Source: Roseibium salinum (GTDB taxonomy: Bacteria; Pseudomonadota; Alphaproteobacteria; Rhizobiales; Stappiaceae). Taken from it: DNA of 64,000 bases. This document shows positions 44,546 to 53,442 of the stretch, one piece after another. The notes under the pieces are model-generated. The model made no database searches. It was not told the DNA's origin and saw nothing but the letters and a program-made list of their open reading frames with translations. The stretch spans positions 1 through 64,000 of the forward strand of contig NZ_JAPEVI010000001.1 of the NCBI RefSeq assembly GCF_026240905.1, read 5' to 3'. The translations under genes and the position numbers were made by a program. The stretch's first letter is position 1; every line of letters begins with the position of its first letter.

Positions 44546-46174
44546 TCACATTCGCATCCGTGGGACGTTGTTCGGGTCCAGTTTCAGCTCCACGACAATC
44601 GCGCCTTTCCGGGCGCGGATTGCCTCTATTGCAACTTCCAGATCCTCGGGCGACGTCACTTCCAGACCTTCTCCGCCCAGTGATCTGGCCATTTCGGCGA
44701 AAGACGGCCAGGTGAATTCCGTCAGCGAAGGATCCATCTGACGGTCCAGCAATTGGACATGTTCGGCCCCATAGGCGGAGTCATTGCAGACGATGACGAT
44801 CAAATCGCAGTTCGTTCGCACGGCGGTGTTGAATTCGTTCAGGCCGCCCATCATGAAACCGCCGTCCCCGGTGAACAGCACGACCGGGCGTGTCGGTGCG
44901 CCATGGGCGGCGCCGATTGCCTGTTGCATACCCTGACCAATGGCCGCGAAATTGTCGCTCATGTGGAAACTGTTGGGATCGGGAACGGCCACGCGGCACC
45001 AGACCTCAGTGATGAACCGCCCGCCATCGGTGAGCATGATCCGGTTCTCGGGGAGGGTTTCGTTCAGACGGTCGAGGGCGTATTCAAAGTTGATGCAGCC
45101 ACTGGTGGACTTCTTCGGGTCGCCCCTGGGATGCGCCGAAACATCCCCGGGCGGCAATTCACTCGCGAATCCCGAAGGTGGAATTTCGGCTTCGTCCAGC
45201 CAATAGAGGATGTTGTCGGCGGTCTGCCCGGCGTCCGCGACCAGAACGGCGTCGGGGTAGTAGAATGCGCCGATGTCGGACGGGCTGTTATTGACCTGAA
45301 TGACGCGCTTCCCCTTGAGCAACTCGCCTCGATCCGTGGTGAGGAAATGCAGCCATGCGCCAAAGGCGATGACGCAATCGGCGGCGGCGATGACGTCATA
45401 GGCGGCCGCGGTGCTCAGCGTGCCGAAAAAGCCGATATTGTTGGGATGACCCGAGAAGAGCCCGGTGCCTTTCAGCGTGGTGGCGAGCGGTGCATCCAGT
45501 CTCTCGGCCAGCGCGATGAGCTTGTTCCTGGCGGAAACCGCCCCCGCGCCTGCCAGGATCAATGGCCGTTTTGCCGAGGCGATCATTCCGATAGCCGCTT
45601 CATGCACCGGACCTTCTGTCACGACGGTCAGCGTCTCCGGAGGAGGCAAGACAATGGTTTGATGTTTGACCTCCGCCCACATGAAGTCGGACGGGATATT
45701 CACGACGATGGGACGTCTTTCCTTGCGGGCGCGGTAAAAGGCATTTGCGACATTCCGCGACGCCGTTTCCGGAGATTGCACCTGCTCGAAGCCGGCGCCC
45801 GTGGCCTTGACGATTTCTCTCTGGTCGATGTTCTGGGGGTGAAACGGGGCGGTGACAGGCGTATCGCCGCACAAGAGAACCATCGGGCGGCGGGCAACCA
45901 CCCCTTCGCGCAAGGCGGTGAAGCAGTTGGTCAGGCCGGGACCCTGGGTCACCGTCGCGACCCCGACGTCTCCAGTAACCTGTGTGTAGGCTTGGGCCAT
46001 CAGGACAGCGCCGCCTTCATGGACGGCGGCAACCAGGGTTCCGCCGCATCCGTTGACAAAGTGATTTGCCATGAAAAGATTGGCGTCCCCCACCAATCCG
46101 AACATGGTCCCGATGCCGTGATCGCGCACCGCTTGCGCGATGGATTGGTGCATGTACTCTTTCTGATCTGACAT
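44546..46174 (-). CDS. thiamine-diphosphate-dependent enzyme (acetolactate synthase-like)
   Basis: A 542-residue three-domain ThDP enzyme with the N-terminal Pyr domain holding the activating glutamate (VHEGGAV, E53), a central domain, and the ThDP motif GDGGFMMGGLNEF running to CNDSAYG. GAAGGAAC precedes ATG 46174; a TTG at 46189 is an alternative. It follows an FAD-linked hydroxyacid oxidase on the same strand. Glyoxylate carboligase would be tempting next to these genes, but that enzyme lacks the catalytic Glu that is present here. A 2-oxo-acid decarboxylase or benzoylformate-decarboxylase/ALS-like role is more consistent. Confidence 0.82.
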   Translation of the reverse strand: MSDQKEYMHQSIAQAVRDHGIGTMFGLVGDANLFMANHFVNGCGGTLVAAVHEGGAVLMAQAYTQVTGDVGVATVTQGPGLTNCFTALREGVVARRPMVLLCGDTPVTAPFHPQNIDQREIVKATGAGFEQVQSPETASRNVANAFYRARKERRPIVVNIPSDFMWAEVKHQTIVLPPPETLTVVTEGPVHEAAIGMIASAKRPLILAGAGAVSARNKLIALAERLDAPLATTLKGTGLFSGHPNNIGFFGTLSTAAAYDVIAAADCVIAFGAWLHFLTTDRGELLKGKRVIQVNNSPSDIGAFYYPDAVLVADAGQTADNILYWLDEAEIPPSGFASELPPGDVSAHPRGDPKKSTSGCINFEYALDRLNETLPENRIMLTDGGRFITEVWCRVAVPDPNSFHMSDNFAAIGQGMQQAIGAAHGAPTRPVVLFTGDGGFMMGGLNEFNTAVRTNCDLIVIVCNDSAYGAEHVQLLDRQMDPSLTEFTWPSFAEMARSLGGEGLEVTSPEDLEVAIEAIRARKGAIVVELKLDPNNVPRMRM

Positions 46175-46315
46175 CGTCTGTTCCTTCAAAACCTCTCCAG
46201 GACGCTTGCAGCCTGGCCCCGGACTCGGTTTCCTCCAGGCATTGGCTGGCGTGGAGCGTTTCTTCCCTCACGAGATGCCGCAGAGAACCTTCAAAGCAGT
46301 TGCTGGACCTCCGGA

Positions 46316-47773
46316 TCAAACCGGCGGCAGGAGCTTGCCGGGATTCATCGTGTTGGACGGATCGAGCGCCCTCTTGATGGCGTGCATGGCCGCCAATTGC
46401 GTCTGCTCTTTCAATGCGGCCATCACCGGCAGTTTGCTCTGCCCGATCCCGTGCTCGGCGCTGAACGATCCGTTCAGTCTGGTCAGCAGGGCGAAAACCT
46501 TTTGCTTGGCGCCTTCTAGCGGCAATTCCTCCCAAACACGTCCTTCGGCTGCGGAAAGAGCATAATGGAGATTGCCGTCGCCGAGATGCCCGACCGTCAA
46601 AGGTTGAAATCCAAGCTGCGCCATCTGGGCGTCCATTTCATTCACGTAGGGCGCTATCTGAGCCAGCGGCAGTGAAATATCCAGATGATAAGCCGGGCCG
46701 GACTCGGTGATCGCCTCGAGGATCGATTCTCGCATTCGCCACAAATCGTTGCGTTGCTGCTCCGACTGGGCCACCATGACATCCAGGACAAGCCCCTCTT
46801 CCATGCAGTCTGCCAGCAGTTCCATCACGTCCGAATTCAAGCGGATGCTGCCGTCTTCCATTTCTTCCGCGTCAGCGGGACGGGACGAGGCGACTTCGAC
46901 CAGGATGCCGGTCTCGGCCGGGTTTTCCAGTGGGCTGCGGATGTCCGGAAACACTTTCCTTATGACATCCACGGCTGGTTGCGGCATGTATTCGAAGGCT
47001 TCGACGCCTCCTCCGGTGTGATCCTGAAGGCGGTTCAGCACCGCGATTGCGGACTCGAGCGAGGCGGCCGACAGGAACACCGTCGCGCGGGCGCTCGGCG
47101 CCGGGAACAGCTTGAAGACGGCGGCCGTGATGATCCCCAGCGTACCTTCCGCACCGATCAGAAGATCCTTGAGATCATACCCCGTGTTGTCCTTCCGAAG
47201 GCCCGTCAGCGCATTGATCACCGACCCGTCCGGCATCACGGCCTCGATCCCAAGGCACAGCTCGCGGGTCGTGCCATAGCGGACAACGTTAGACCCGCCG
47301 GCATTCGTCGAAAGGTTGCCGCCGATGGTGCAACTGCCCTTGGCGCCGAACATGAGAGGAAAGATCAGCCCGTTGGTCAGAGCCGCATCTTGCAAAGTTT
47401 CGAGAACGACGCCGGCCTCGGCAACGACGGTCCGGCCGGTTTCGTCGAGGGACCGGATGGCGTTCATGCGCGTCAAGGACACAATGACCGACGGATCACC
47501 CGCCACCGGAACGCCTCCGCCACACAGGCCGGTCCGGCCGCCTTGCGGGACAACCGCGATGTTGTGCGCGCTGCAGATCCTGACGACCTCGGCAACTTCA
47601 TCGGTCGAGCCGGGACGAACAACGGCGAGGGCCTCCGAGGAGAATTGCCTGGTCCAGTCCGTCAAATAGGCGGCAGCTTCATTTAGAGAGGTCAGAACAT
47701 TGGCTTCACCCACGACCTCTCGAAGCGCGTTCACGATGCTTGTCGGACCCTTGATCGGCGTGTCTGCAGTCAA
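46316..47773 (-). CDS. FAD-linked D-2-hydroxyacid oxidase/dehydrogenase (GlcD-like)
   Basis: A 485-residue VAO-type flavoprotein with the PP-loop VVPQGGRTGLCGGGVP, the FAD-linked C-terminal oxidase domain, VGHLGDGNLHY and SAEHGIGQSKL. These are the marks of the GlcD/D-lactate dehydrogenase group, which oxidise glycolate, D-lactate or D-2-hydroxyglutarate. Translation begins at TTG 47773 after a TGGAGCG site. It is divergent from a GntR regulator, with two palindromes between them. It has no GlcE/GlcF partners, so a single-subunit dehydrogenase is likely. Confidence 0.85.
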   Translation of the reverse strand: MTADTPIKGPTSIVNALREVVGEANVLTSLNEAAAYLTDWTRQFSSEALAVVRPGSTDEVAEVVRICSAHNIAVVPQGGRTGLCGGGVPVAGDPSVIVSLTRMNAIRSLDETGRTVVAEAGVVLETLQDAALTNGLIFPLMFGAKGSCTIGGNLSTNAGGSNVVRYGTTRELCLGIEAVMPDGSVINALTGLRKDNTGYDLKDLLIGAEGTLGIITAAVFKLFPAPSARATVFLSAASLESAIAVLNRLQDHTGGGVEAFEYMPQPAVDVIRKVFPDIRSPLENPAETGILVEVASSRPADAEEMEDGSIRLNSDVMELLADCMEEGLVLDVMVAQSEQQRNDLWRMRESILEAITESGPAYHLDISLPLAQIAPYVNEMDAQMAQLGFQPLTVGHLGDGNLHYALSAAEGRVWEELPLEGAKQKVFALLTRLNGSFSAEHGIGQSKLPVMAALKEQTQLAAMHAIKRALDPSNTMNPGKLLPPV

Positions 47774-47813
47774 TTCAACGCTCCATATCCCGATACCAAC
47801 ATAGGCCTACCAT

Positions 47814-47852
47814 CTACCATGGTAGTTTTTCAGTCAAGTACCATACAGTATG
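47814..47852. promoter_or_regulatory. two palindromes in the FAD oxidase-gntR divergent promoter
   Basis: A perfect 12-bp palindrome CTACCATGGTAG at 47814-47825 and CATAC-A-GTATG at 47842-47852. The latter resembles FCD-GntR sites. Both lie between divergent starts at 47773 and 47919, so the regulator probably binds here. Confidence 0.5.
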
Positions 47853-47918
47853 TAACATGTCAGCTTGACTCCCAATTTTGCTTCGAATATTCCTTGGCTA
47901 AAGACGGATCATTATACG

Positions 47919-48614
47919 ATGCAGCCAATTGACCATCCCAAGTCGCTCTTGGAAGTGACCGCTGAAAAGATCCGTGACGCCATCATTTCCGGTGAACTGC
48001 CGTTGGGTTCGAAGCTCTCGGAACAACGCCTTGCCGACGCCCTTGGTGTCAGCCGCTCACCCGTGCGGGACGCTTTGGCCGCATTGCAGTCGGAAGGGTT
48101 GGTGACGATCTCGCCAAAGCGGGGAACGTTTGTATTTACCCCCGATTTGCGCATCGTTGATGAGCTTTGCGAGCACCGCGCAATCATAGAGACCGCGGCC
48201 CTGCGCCTGGGCATCGAACGCAATCATGATGGCCTGATGCTGGGGCTGGAGAGGTCCTGCGCCGCAATGCAGCGCGCCGTAGATGCGAACGACACTCTGG
48301 GCTATACGCTGGGCGACTATCATTTTCACAATGCGATTGTTGAGAGCCCGGGAAACCGGTCGATCGTCAGAACGTACGATAGCATGATGTCACCGCTCAA
48401 GGCGCTGCGCACCCACCTCTTTATCTTCATGAAAGAAAAAGCGGCGCGCTCCATGAGCGAACACATCTCGATCATCGAAGCCTGCCGCGTGAAGGATACA
48501 GGCCTGGCGGTTTCTTGCCTTGGTGAACATATCGGGCATCTCGCCGATGCCTATCGCGCGAAGATATCTTGCGAGGAGCCAGGCAAAGAGATGCGTGCTG
48601 TCGAGCATATGTGA
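47919..48614 (+). CDS. GntR-family regulator, FCD subfamily
   Basis: A 231-residue FCD regulator with winged helix SEQRLADALGVSRSPVRDAL (about 37-56) and an FCD domain containing DYHFHNAIVES and SEHISIIEA. ATG 47919 gives the usual N-terminus; a TTG 54 bp earlier is in frame. It is divergent from the FAD-linked oxidase-ThDP enzyme pair and probably represses it, with a hydroxy acid as inducer. Confidence 0.85.
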   Translation: MQPIDHPKSLLEVTAEKIRDAIISGELPLGSKLSEQRLADALGVSRSPVRDALAALQSEGLVTISPKRGTFVFTPDLRIVDELCEHRAIIETAALRLGIERNHDGLMLGLERSCAAMQRAVDANDTLGYTLGDYHFHNAIVESPGNRSIVRTYDSMMSPLKALRTHLFIFMKEKAARSMSEHISIIEACRVKDTGLAVSCLGEHIGHLADAYRAKISCEEPGKEMRAVEHM

Positions 48615-48703
48615 GCTCTCTACCAGCGGCAGACCACTCACCTGTTGATTATGGGATGGCCCATCCTTCGGCGGACGTCGATAACGATGTCCGTGTATTG
48701 AAG

Positions 48704-48866
48704 GTGAGGAGCAGAGCCAAAGACCTGGACATTGCTATCAAGGAGATCCTGGCGACGCAAAGCCGCAACCGATGATGGGATGCAGAAACGTGCACATCTC
48801 ACGGAACTCGACCTTGCCAAAATGCTCAAAGTCTCCCGCTCTCCCATTCGGAGCCCACTTCGGCAT
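48704..48866 (+). pseudogene. GntR-type HTH remnant
   Basis: A frame from 48704 reads VRSRAKDLDIAIKEI and stops at 48775. In the next frame, from 48780, LTELDLAKMLKVSRSPIRSP is a clear GntR recognition helix. Together they match the start of an FCD-type regulator broken by a frameshift and cut off after the HTH. No effector domain follows. The rest of this 314-bp gap (48615-48928) has no supported gene. Confidence 0.55.
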
Positions 48867-48928
48867 GACGTTAATCGATTTCACTTCCGTATAAGACCGC
48901 AGCTCTTCCCGTCCCTCTTCCCGGCAAG

Positions 48929-49819
48929 TTATTCCCGGCCTGTCCCGATCTCATGCGAGGCCATCGTCTCCAGTGCCTTCACCAGCGCCGAGTGGTCCAA
49001 TTCTCCATGTCCCTGCGCTGCACAGGAATTGAAGAGTTCCTGACAAAGGGCCGTAGAGGGCAACGACATTCGAAATGACCTTGCTGTTGAAAGTGCATTA
49101 TTGATGTCTTTCTGATGAAGCGAAATACGGAAACCCGGATCAAATGTCCGGTTGATCATGCGCTCACCGTGCAGTTCCAGGATTTTGGAAGAGGCAAATC
49201 CGCCCATAAGGGCGTCGCGGACCTTGGCCGGATCGGCACCCGCCCGGGAGGCAAATAGAAGGCCTTCAGCGACGGCTTCGATCGTGAGGGCCACGATTAT
49301 CTGATTGGCGATCTTTGCGGTTTGGCCATCCCCCACTCCGCCTACCAGATTGATGTTTTTGCCCATATGCCGGAAAATCGGAAGCACTTGGTCAAAGACT
49401 TCGCTGGTTCCACCGACCATGATCGAAAGAGTGCCGGCGCGCGCGCCAGCTTCACCGCCGGATACCGGTGCATCAAGGTAGGCACAACCTTGCTCGACGA
49501 TCCGGTTGGCAAAATCCTTTGTGGCAACCGGTGATATGGAGCTCATGTCGACCACGGTCTTGCCGGAAGTAAGTCCCTCCGCAACGCCCTCGGGGCCGAA
49601 CAAAACGGCCTCCACGTCCGGCGTGTCGGGCAGCATGAGGATGATCACCTGCGCTGCTTTCGCCACCTCTGCCGGCGTTCCGGTGGGAATCCCTCCCTTC
49701 TCGACGAGATGCTGCGAGGTGTCCTTGACGCGATGCAGGAAGACCTCGTGCCCTGCTTCGATCAAGTGTTGCGCCATCGGCTGCCCCATGACACCCAGAC
49801 CGATAAAGCCGATATTCAT
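48929..49819 (-). CDS. glxR: tartronate-semialdehyde-reductase-type beta-hydroxyacid dehydrogenase
   Basis: A 296-residue dehydrogenase with the nucleotide motif GFIGLGVMGQPMAQHLIEAG, the substrate motif DAPVSGGEAGARAGTLS and the catalytic lysine in GDGQTAKIANQ. These are typical of 2-hydroxy-3-oxopropionate reductase (GarR/GlxR) and 3-hydroxyisobutyrate dehydrogenase. With nearby glyoxylate and aldarate-type genes, tartronate semialdehyde reduction to glycerate is the best guess. 60 bp separate it from the upstream D-2-hydroxyacid dehydrogenase on the same strand. Confidence 0.82.
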   Translation of the reverse strand: MNIGFIGLGVMGQPMAQHLIEAGHEVFLHRVKDTSQHLVEKGGIPTGTPAEVAKAAQVIILMLPDTPDVEAVLFGPEGVAEGLTSGKTVVDMSSISPVATKDFANRIVEQGCAYLDAPVSGGEAGARAGTLSIMVGGTSEVFDQVLPIFRHMGKNINLVGGVGDGQTAKIANQIIVALTIEAVAEGLLFASRAGADPAKVRDALMGGFASSKILELHGERMINRTFDPGFRISLHQKDINNALSTARSFRMSLPSTALCQELFNSCAAQGHGELDHSALVKALETMASHEIGTGRE

Positions 49820-49879
49820 GTCGATTACATCCTCTTTGTAGGTTGAATACTTGCAGGTCGAAGCCAGTCGGCCGCCGTG

Positions 49880-50872
49880 TCAGCCTTTCGACCACAGGTC
49901 CTCTTCGCTGATCCGGTTGAGCATCTCCCGGCCGACACGATAGCGGTGCAGGTTGTCGACGATCATGTTCAGCGAGCGTTCGGCCCGGTCCGGCAGAGCA
50001 GCGGTGAAATGCGGCGTGATGAGAAGATTGGGCGTGTCCCACAGCGGATGATCCGTGGGCAGCGGCTCCGGCGTTGTGACATCGATCCCGGCGCCGGCAA
50101 TGCGCCCCTCCCTCAAGGCCTCAACCAGGGCGTCCTGATCGATCACGGCACCTCGCGACAGGTTCACAAGGACGGCGGAGCGTTTCATTCGGGCCAGTTG
50201 CCCGGCCCCGATCAGGTGATGCGTGGCATCGGATAAATTGATGACCAGGGCGACGATATCAGCCTGATCGAGGATGTCGTCGATTCCCTCGCCAAGATCG
50301 CTGCAATACATCCTGTCGACGCCATCCGGCGTCGGCTCATCGCGGCGCCGGTAGCCCAGGACCTTCATATCGAACGCCTTCGCCCGCACCGCCAGGGCCT
50401 TGCCGGTATGTCCCATGCCGATGATTGCCATTGTGCGGCCGGACAGCGCGCGCAGGTCCGCCATTTCAGGAACACGCCGCCATTCGTGTCGCTTCTGCGC
50501 CTCATAGAAATCCGGGTAACGCGAGCACAGCAGGAGCGAGAACATCATCACATGCTCGGCCAGGGCTGGGCCGGAGCGCCCCGCGGACCCGGTGACGATC
50601 AGGCCTTTCTCGAAAACTTCCGGCCGCGCCGATTTGGTCAGCCCGGCGTGGTCGCAATGAACCCACTTGAGACCGGGTGCGTTGACGAAGCGCTCATCGA
50701 GATCTCCTTTCAGAATGGCGATCTCCGCCACCTCCAGGGCCGCAGCAACCGCTGCGTCGTCACCGGTATCGACCTTGATGACGCGGCCTGGCGGCAAAGC
50801 CGCCTCCAGGCGGGCCCACTGGTCCGCATCAAAGGGAAGGTCGCTGGAAACGATGGTTGCCGTGTCTGTCAT
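49880..50872 (-). CDS. D-2-hydroxyacid dehydrogenase
   Basis: A 330-residue D-isomer dehydrogenase with the NAD fingerprint IGMGHTGKALAVRAK, the arginine in LSRGAVIDQDAL, the glutamate in TTPEPLPTDHPLWD and the catalytic histidine in ITPHFTAA. It has no close pairwise resemblance to the serine-cycle reductase at 7862 outside these motifs, so it serves another substrate. It precedes the GlxR-type gene in a two-gene unit. The 579-bp upstream region holds a long inverted repeat. Confidence 0.83.
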   Translation of the reverse strand: MTDTATIVSSDLPFDADQWARLEAALPPGRVIKVDTGDDAAVAAALEVAEIAILKGDLDERFVNAPGLKWVHCDHAGLTKSARPEVFEKGLIVTGSAGRSGPALAEHVMMFSLLLCSRYPDFYEAQKRHEWRRVPEMADLRALSGRTMAIIGMGHTGKALAVRAKAFDMKVLGYRRRDEPTPDGVDRMYCSDLGEGIDDILDQADIVALVINLSDATHHLIGAGQLARMKRSAVLVNLSRGAVIDQDALVEALREGRIAGAGIDVTTPEPLPTDHPLWDTPNLLITPHFTAALPDRAERSLNMIVDNLHRYRVGREMLNRISEEDLWSKG

Positions 50873-51451
50873 GCGTCGCGCTGTCCTGTCTTGCCCCGCA
50901 TCACATCGGACACGGCCATTTTCGCCGAACGGTCGTCGCAGGCCTTAAAGCCCGGACTGCCAAGTCCCGGCATCGACCTTCCGGATTGCGCAGTCCTTGC
51001 TGGCCGCGCCGTCCGCTAATTTCGCACATTATTTATATATCATAATGTGCGATTCTCAAGTGAAGAACAAGCCGTGGGGTCCGTTATCGCAATCGGATCG
51101 CCTTGAAACCGTCCGCACAACCCCAACACCCAGTGCCCTGCCGCGCTCAGGACATTGCCGGCGATGCCAGTATCGGAACTTTATAAAACAAGACAGGCCC
51201 CCGGGGCGGGCCGCGCCGGATGGACCATGGGGTGGGGATCCATAAAATGGAACGGATTGACCTTTTCGAGCGGAGCGTGTTCCAAGCGCGCAGGCGCAGG
51301 AAGGCCAGCCGGTTTTCAGGTCTTCGCAACAAAGGAGACAGTTAGCTCCAGACCGATCCCAAGGAGGTCAGAAGGGCGAGGGCCGTGGGCTTTAACGCAG
51401 CCACTCGGAGCCGCTTTGACGCCACTGCGTTCAATCTTGCGGCTCTGTAGT
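50873..51451. other. intergenic stretch with no supported gene
   Basis: About 580 bp. The only marked structure is the inverted repeat at 51023-51051. A 32-codon plus-strand frame at 51247 has no family resemblance. Confidence 0.45.
51023..51051. promoter_or_regulatory. long perfect inverted repeat upstream of the D-2-hydroxyacid dehydrogenase
   Basis: CGCACATTAT and ATAATGTGCG, 10-bp perfect arms with a 9-nt AT spacer, about 150 bp before the dehydrogenase start. The AT-rich core and 19-bp arm spacing suit a dimeric regulator site better than a terminator. The nearest regulator is the GntR at 51452. Confidence 0.55.
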
Positions 51452-52174
51452 CTATGCCGGTTTCTTGAGGCGCTTCCTGCGCAGACGATCCTGAAAGGCG
51501 GCCTGGGTGTTCACGAGGTGCTCCTCAATGGCGCGAGCGGCCTCTTCCGTTTCTCCGTTTTCCACCGCCTCGACAATGCGCCAGTGTTCCGCAACGGATC
51601 GGCGCATCTGGGCAAGGTTCAGCGGATCGGACTTCGACAGCGCCTGCAGCCATCGGTCATGTTTTCGGATGATCGCCACGGCTTCGCTGTTGAAGTGATG
51701 GTCCACGATGAAATCGTGAAACGCGACGTTGGCCTTGTGATACGCGGCATAGTCGCCATTCTGCACCGCTGTTTCGCAGTCTTCCTGATGGCGGCGCAGT
51801 TCGGCAATGTCGTCCGGGGTCGCGAAATCAACGAAGGATTTGACGATATAGGCCCAAAGGATGATCTTCAGGTCGAAGACATTCTGAAGCATGTCCTCGT
51901 TGATTTCGCGTACGCTGGCACCGCGGTTGGGCGTGATGGTGACGAGGCCCTCGCCCTCGAGCACCTGAAGCGCCTCGCGCGCAGGGTTGGTGCTGGTCCC
52001 ATACCGCTTGGCAATATCGGACACTTTCAGCCGGGCTCCCGCCTTCACCCGCCCATCAAAGATCTCTTCCCGGATCAGGTGGGCCAAGCGGCTGTACCCT
52101 GGTTCACGAACCTTCTTGGGCTTCGGCCGGGCCTTTGAATTTCCCTGCGGGCTCTTGGCGATCTGATCCATCAT
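51452..52174 (-). CDS. GntR-family regulator, FCD subfamily
   Basis: A 240-residue FCD regulator with an N-terminal basic extension (SKARPKPKKVREPGYSRLAH), the HTH VSDIAKRYGTSTNPAREALQ and an FCD domain with HDFIVDHHFNSEA and EHWRIVEAVENG. ATG 52174 follows AAGAGGAAG; GTG 52192 is an alternative. A near-consensus FCD operator lies about 90 bp upstream. It is downstream of, and codirectional with, the long sugar-acid operon and likely regulates that operon and the divergent reductase genes. Confidence 0.86.
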   Translation of the reverse strand: MMDQIAKSPQGNSKARPKPKKVREPGYSRLAHLIREEIFDGRVKAGARLKVSDIAKRYGTSTNPAREALQVLEGEGLVTITPNRGASVREINEDMLQNVFDLKIILWAYIVKSFVDFATPDDIAELRRHQEDCETAVQNGDYAAYHKANVAFHDFIVDHHFNSEAVAIIRKHDRWLQALSKSDPLNLAQMRRSVAEHWRIVEAVENGETEEAARAIEEHLVNTQAAFQDRLRRKRLKKPA

Positions 52175-52264
52175 CTTCCTCTTGTCGGACACGCGCGCTC
52201 CGTCCGGAGCCTCGTACGGCCCATGCGGGTCCGAGTAACTTGCGTGGAACTAGCTATAGCGAAG

Positions 52265-52276
52265 ATAGTATACCAT
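52265..52276. promoter_or_regulatory. FCD-GntR operator-like palindrome
   Basis: ATAGTATACCAT, one mismatch from the perfect palindrome ATGGTATACCAT found at many FCD-regulator sites. It is 91 bp upstream of the GntR start, suggesting autoregulation. Confidence 0.5.
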
Positions 52277-52374
52277 TACTGAAAATTCACACACAAAGCG
52301 CGCCGAACGAGTTCTTGAGGTTGTTGCCCCCAAGTCGCCTGTTTGCAGCTCAACGCGCACAGACGCGGCAACTT

Positions 52375-53442
52375 TCAAGCCGTTGCCGCGCAGTTGCGAC
52401 GGACGGACGACCAGAATGCAAGGCCGATCATCGTCACGCCACCCAGCCCCGTCACGATTTCAGGGACATGGACGATCGATTGCACGAACATGATGATCGA
52501 CAGCACGATGATCGCATAGAAGGCGCCATGCTCCAGATAGCAGTATTGTTTCAAGGTGCCGCGCTCGACCAGCATGATCGTCATCGAGCGCACATACATG
52601 GCGCCGATCCCGAGGCCGATGGCGATAACCAGCAGGTTCTGCGACAGCGCGAATGCCCCGATCACGCCATCGAAGGAGAAAGACGCATCGAGCACTTCCA
52701 GATAGAGAAACGCACCCAGCCCGCCCTTCGCCGCCCCCTCAAGCGCAGCACTCGAACTGTCGAGCAACGCCCCCAGCACTTCAACCACGAGGAAGGTGAG
52801 CAGACCCCAGATCGCCGAACCGAAGAACACGTCGGAATCGTCGGCGGTTGCCTGCAGCGAGGCAAAGACGAGGATGAGGACCAGCACGATCATGATCTCG
52901 AAACCGCGAATGCCGGCGGCATTGGCCATTCTGGCCTCAATCCAACGCACCCAATGTTCATCCTTCTCCCTGTCGAAGAAGAAGCTGAGGCCGACCATCA
53001 TCAGGAACGCACCGCCAAAGGCGGCGATGGACAGATGCGCGCCATGCATGATGCGGGCATATTCGCCAGGCTCCGCAAGAGCCAGCATGAGCGCCTGCCA
53101 TGGACCGATCTGCGCGGCGAGAGCGACAATCGCGAGCGGGAAGACGATCCGCATTCCAAAGACTGCGATGAGAATGCCCCAGGTCAGAAACCTCCGCTGC
53201 CATTTCGGCGTCATTGACTTGAGCTTGTTGGCGTTGACGATCGCATTGTCGAAGGACAGGCTGATCTCCAGCACGGCAAGCACCGCACAGATGAAAAAGA
53301 TCATGAGGGTGCCGCGTATCGTGCCGGTTGCGTTCCAGCCGACGACCGCACCAAGTAGCAGGCCGAGGGCCGTGATGATGAAGGACCAGCGAAAATGGTG
53401 AAGAACGGTGCCGCCGGGCTGCCGCGCGGTGTCAACGCTCAT
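52375..53442 (-). CDS. DUF475/TerC-like integral membrane protein
   Basis: A 355-residue polytopic membrane protein of the DUF475 branch of the TerC superfamily. Two acidic helix motifs, LEISLSFDNAIVNANKL (58-74) and DASFSFDGVIGAFAL (about 245-259), mark the family and its internal repeat. There are about nine helices. TerC-like proteins have been linked to tellurite or metal handling and membrane export. Here the gene overlaps the RraA-type aldolase gene by 11 bp at the end of a sugar-acid operon, which is an unusual place for it. ATG 53442 avoids a long extension into the aldolase gene. Function open. Confidence 0.85.
   Translation of the reverse strand: MSVDTARQPGGTVLHHFRWSFIITALGLLLGAVVGWNATGTIRGTLMIFFICAVLAVLEISLSFDNAIVNANKLKSMTPKWQRRFLTWGILIAVFGMRIVFPLAIVALAAQIGPWQALMLALAEPGEYARIMHGAHLSIAAFGGAFLMMVGLSFFFDREKDEHWVRWIEARMANAAGIRGFEIMIVLVLILVFASLQATADDSDVFFGSAIWGLLTFLVVEVLGALLDSSSAALEGAAKGGLGAFLYLEVLDASFSFDGVIGAFALSQNLLVIAIGLGIGAMYVRSMTIMLVERGTLKQYCYLEHGAFYAIIVLSIIMFVQSIVHVPEIVTGLGGVTMIGLAFWSSVRRNCAATA

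Noticed and set aside
44546..46174. Glyoxylate carboligase, suggested by the neighbouring GlxR-type reductase
   Set aside because: The catalytic glutamate characteristic of other ThDP enzymes is present, while glyoxylate carboligase has Val there; the reductase is also in a different transcription unit.
52375..53442. Tellurite-resistance gene
   Set aside because: Membership of the TerC superfamily does not show tellurite resistance, and no other ter genes are present.
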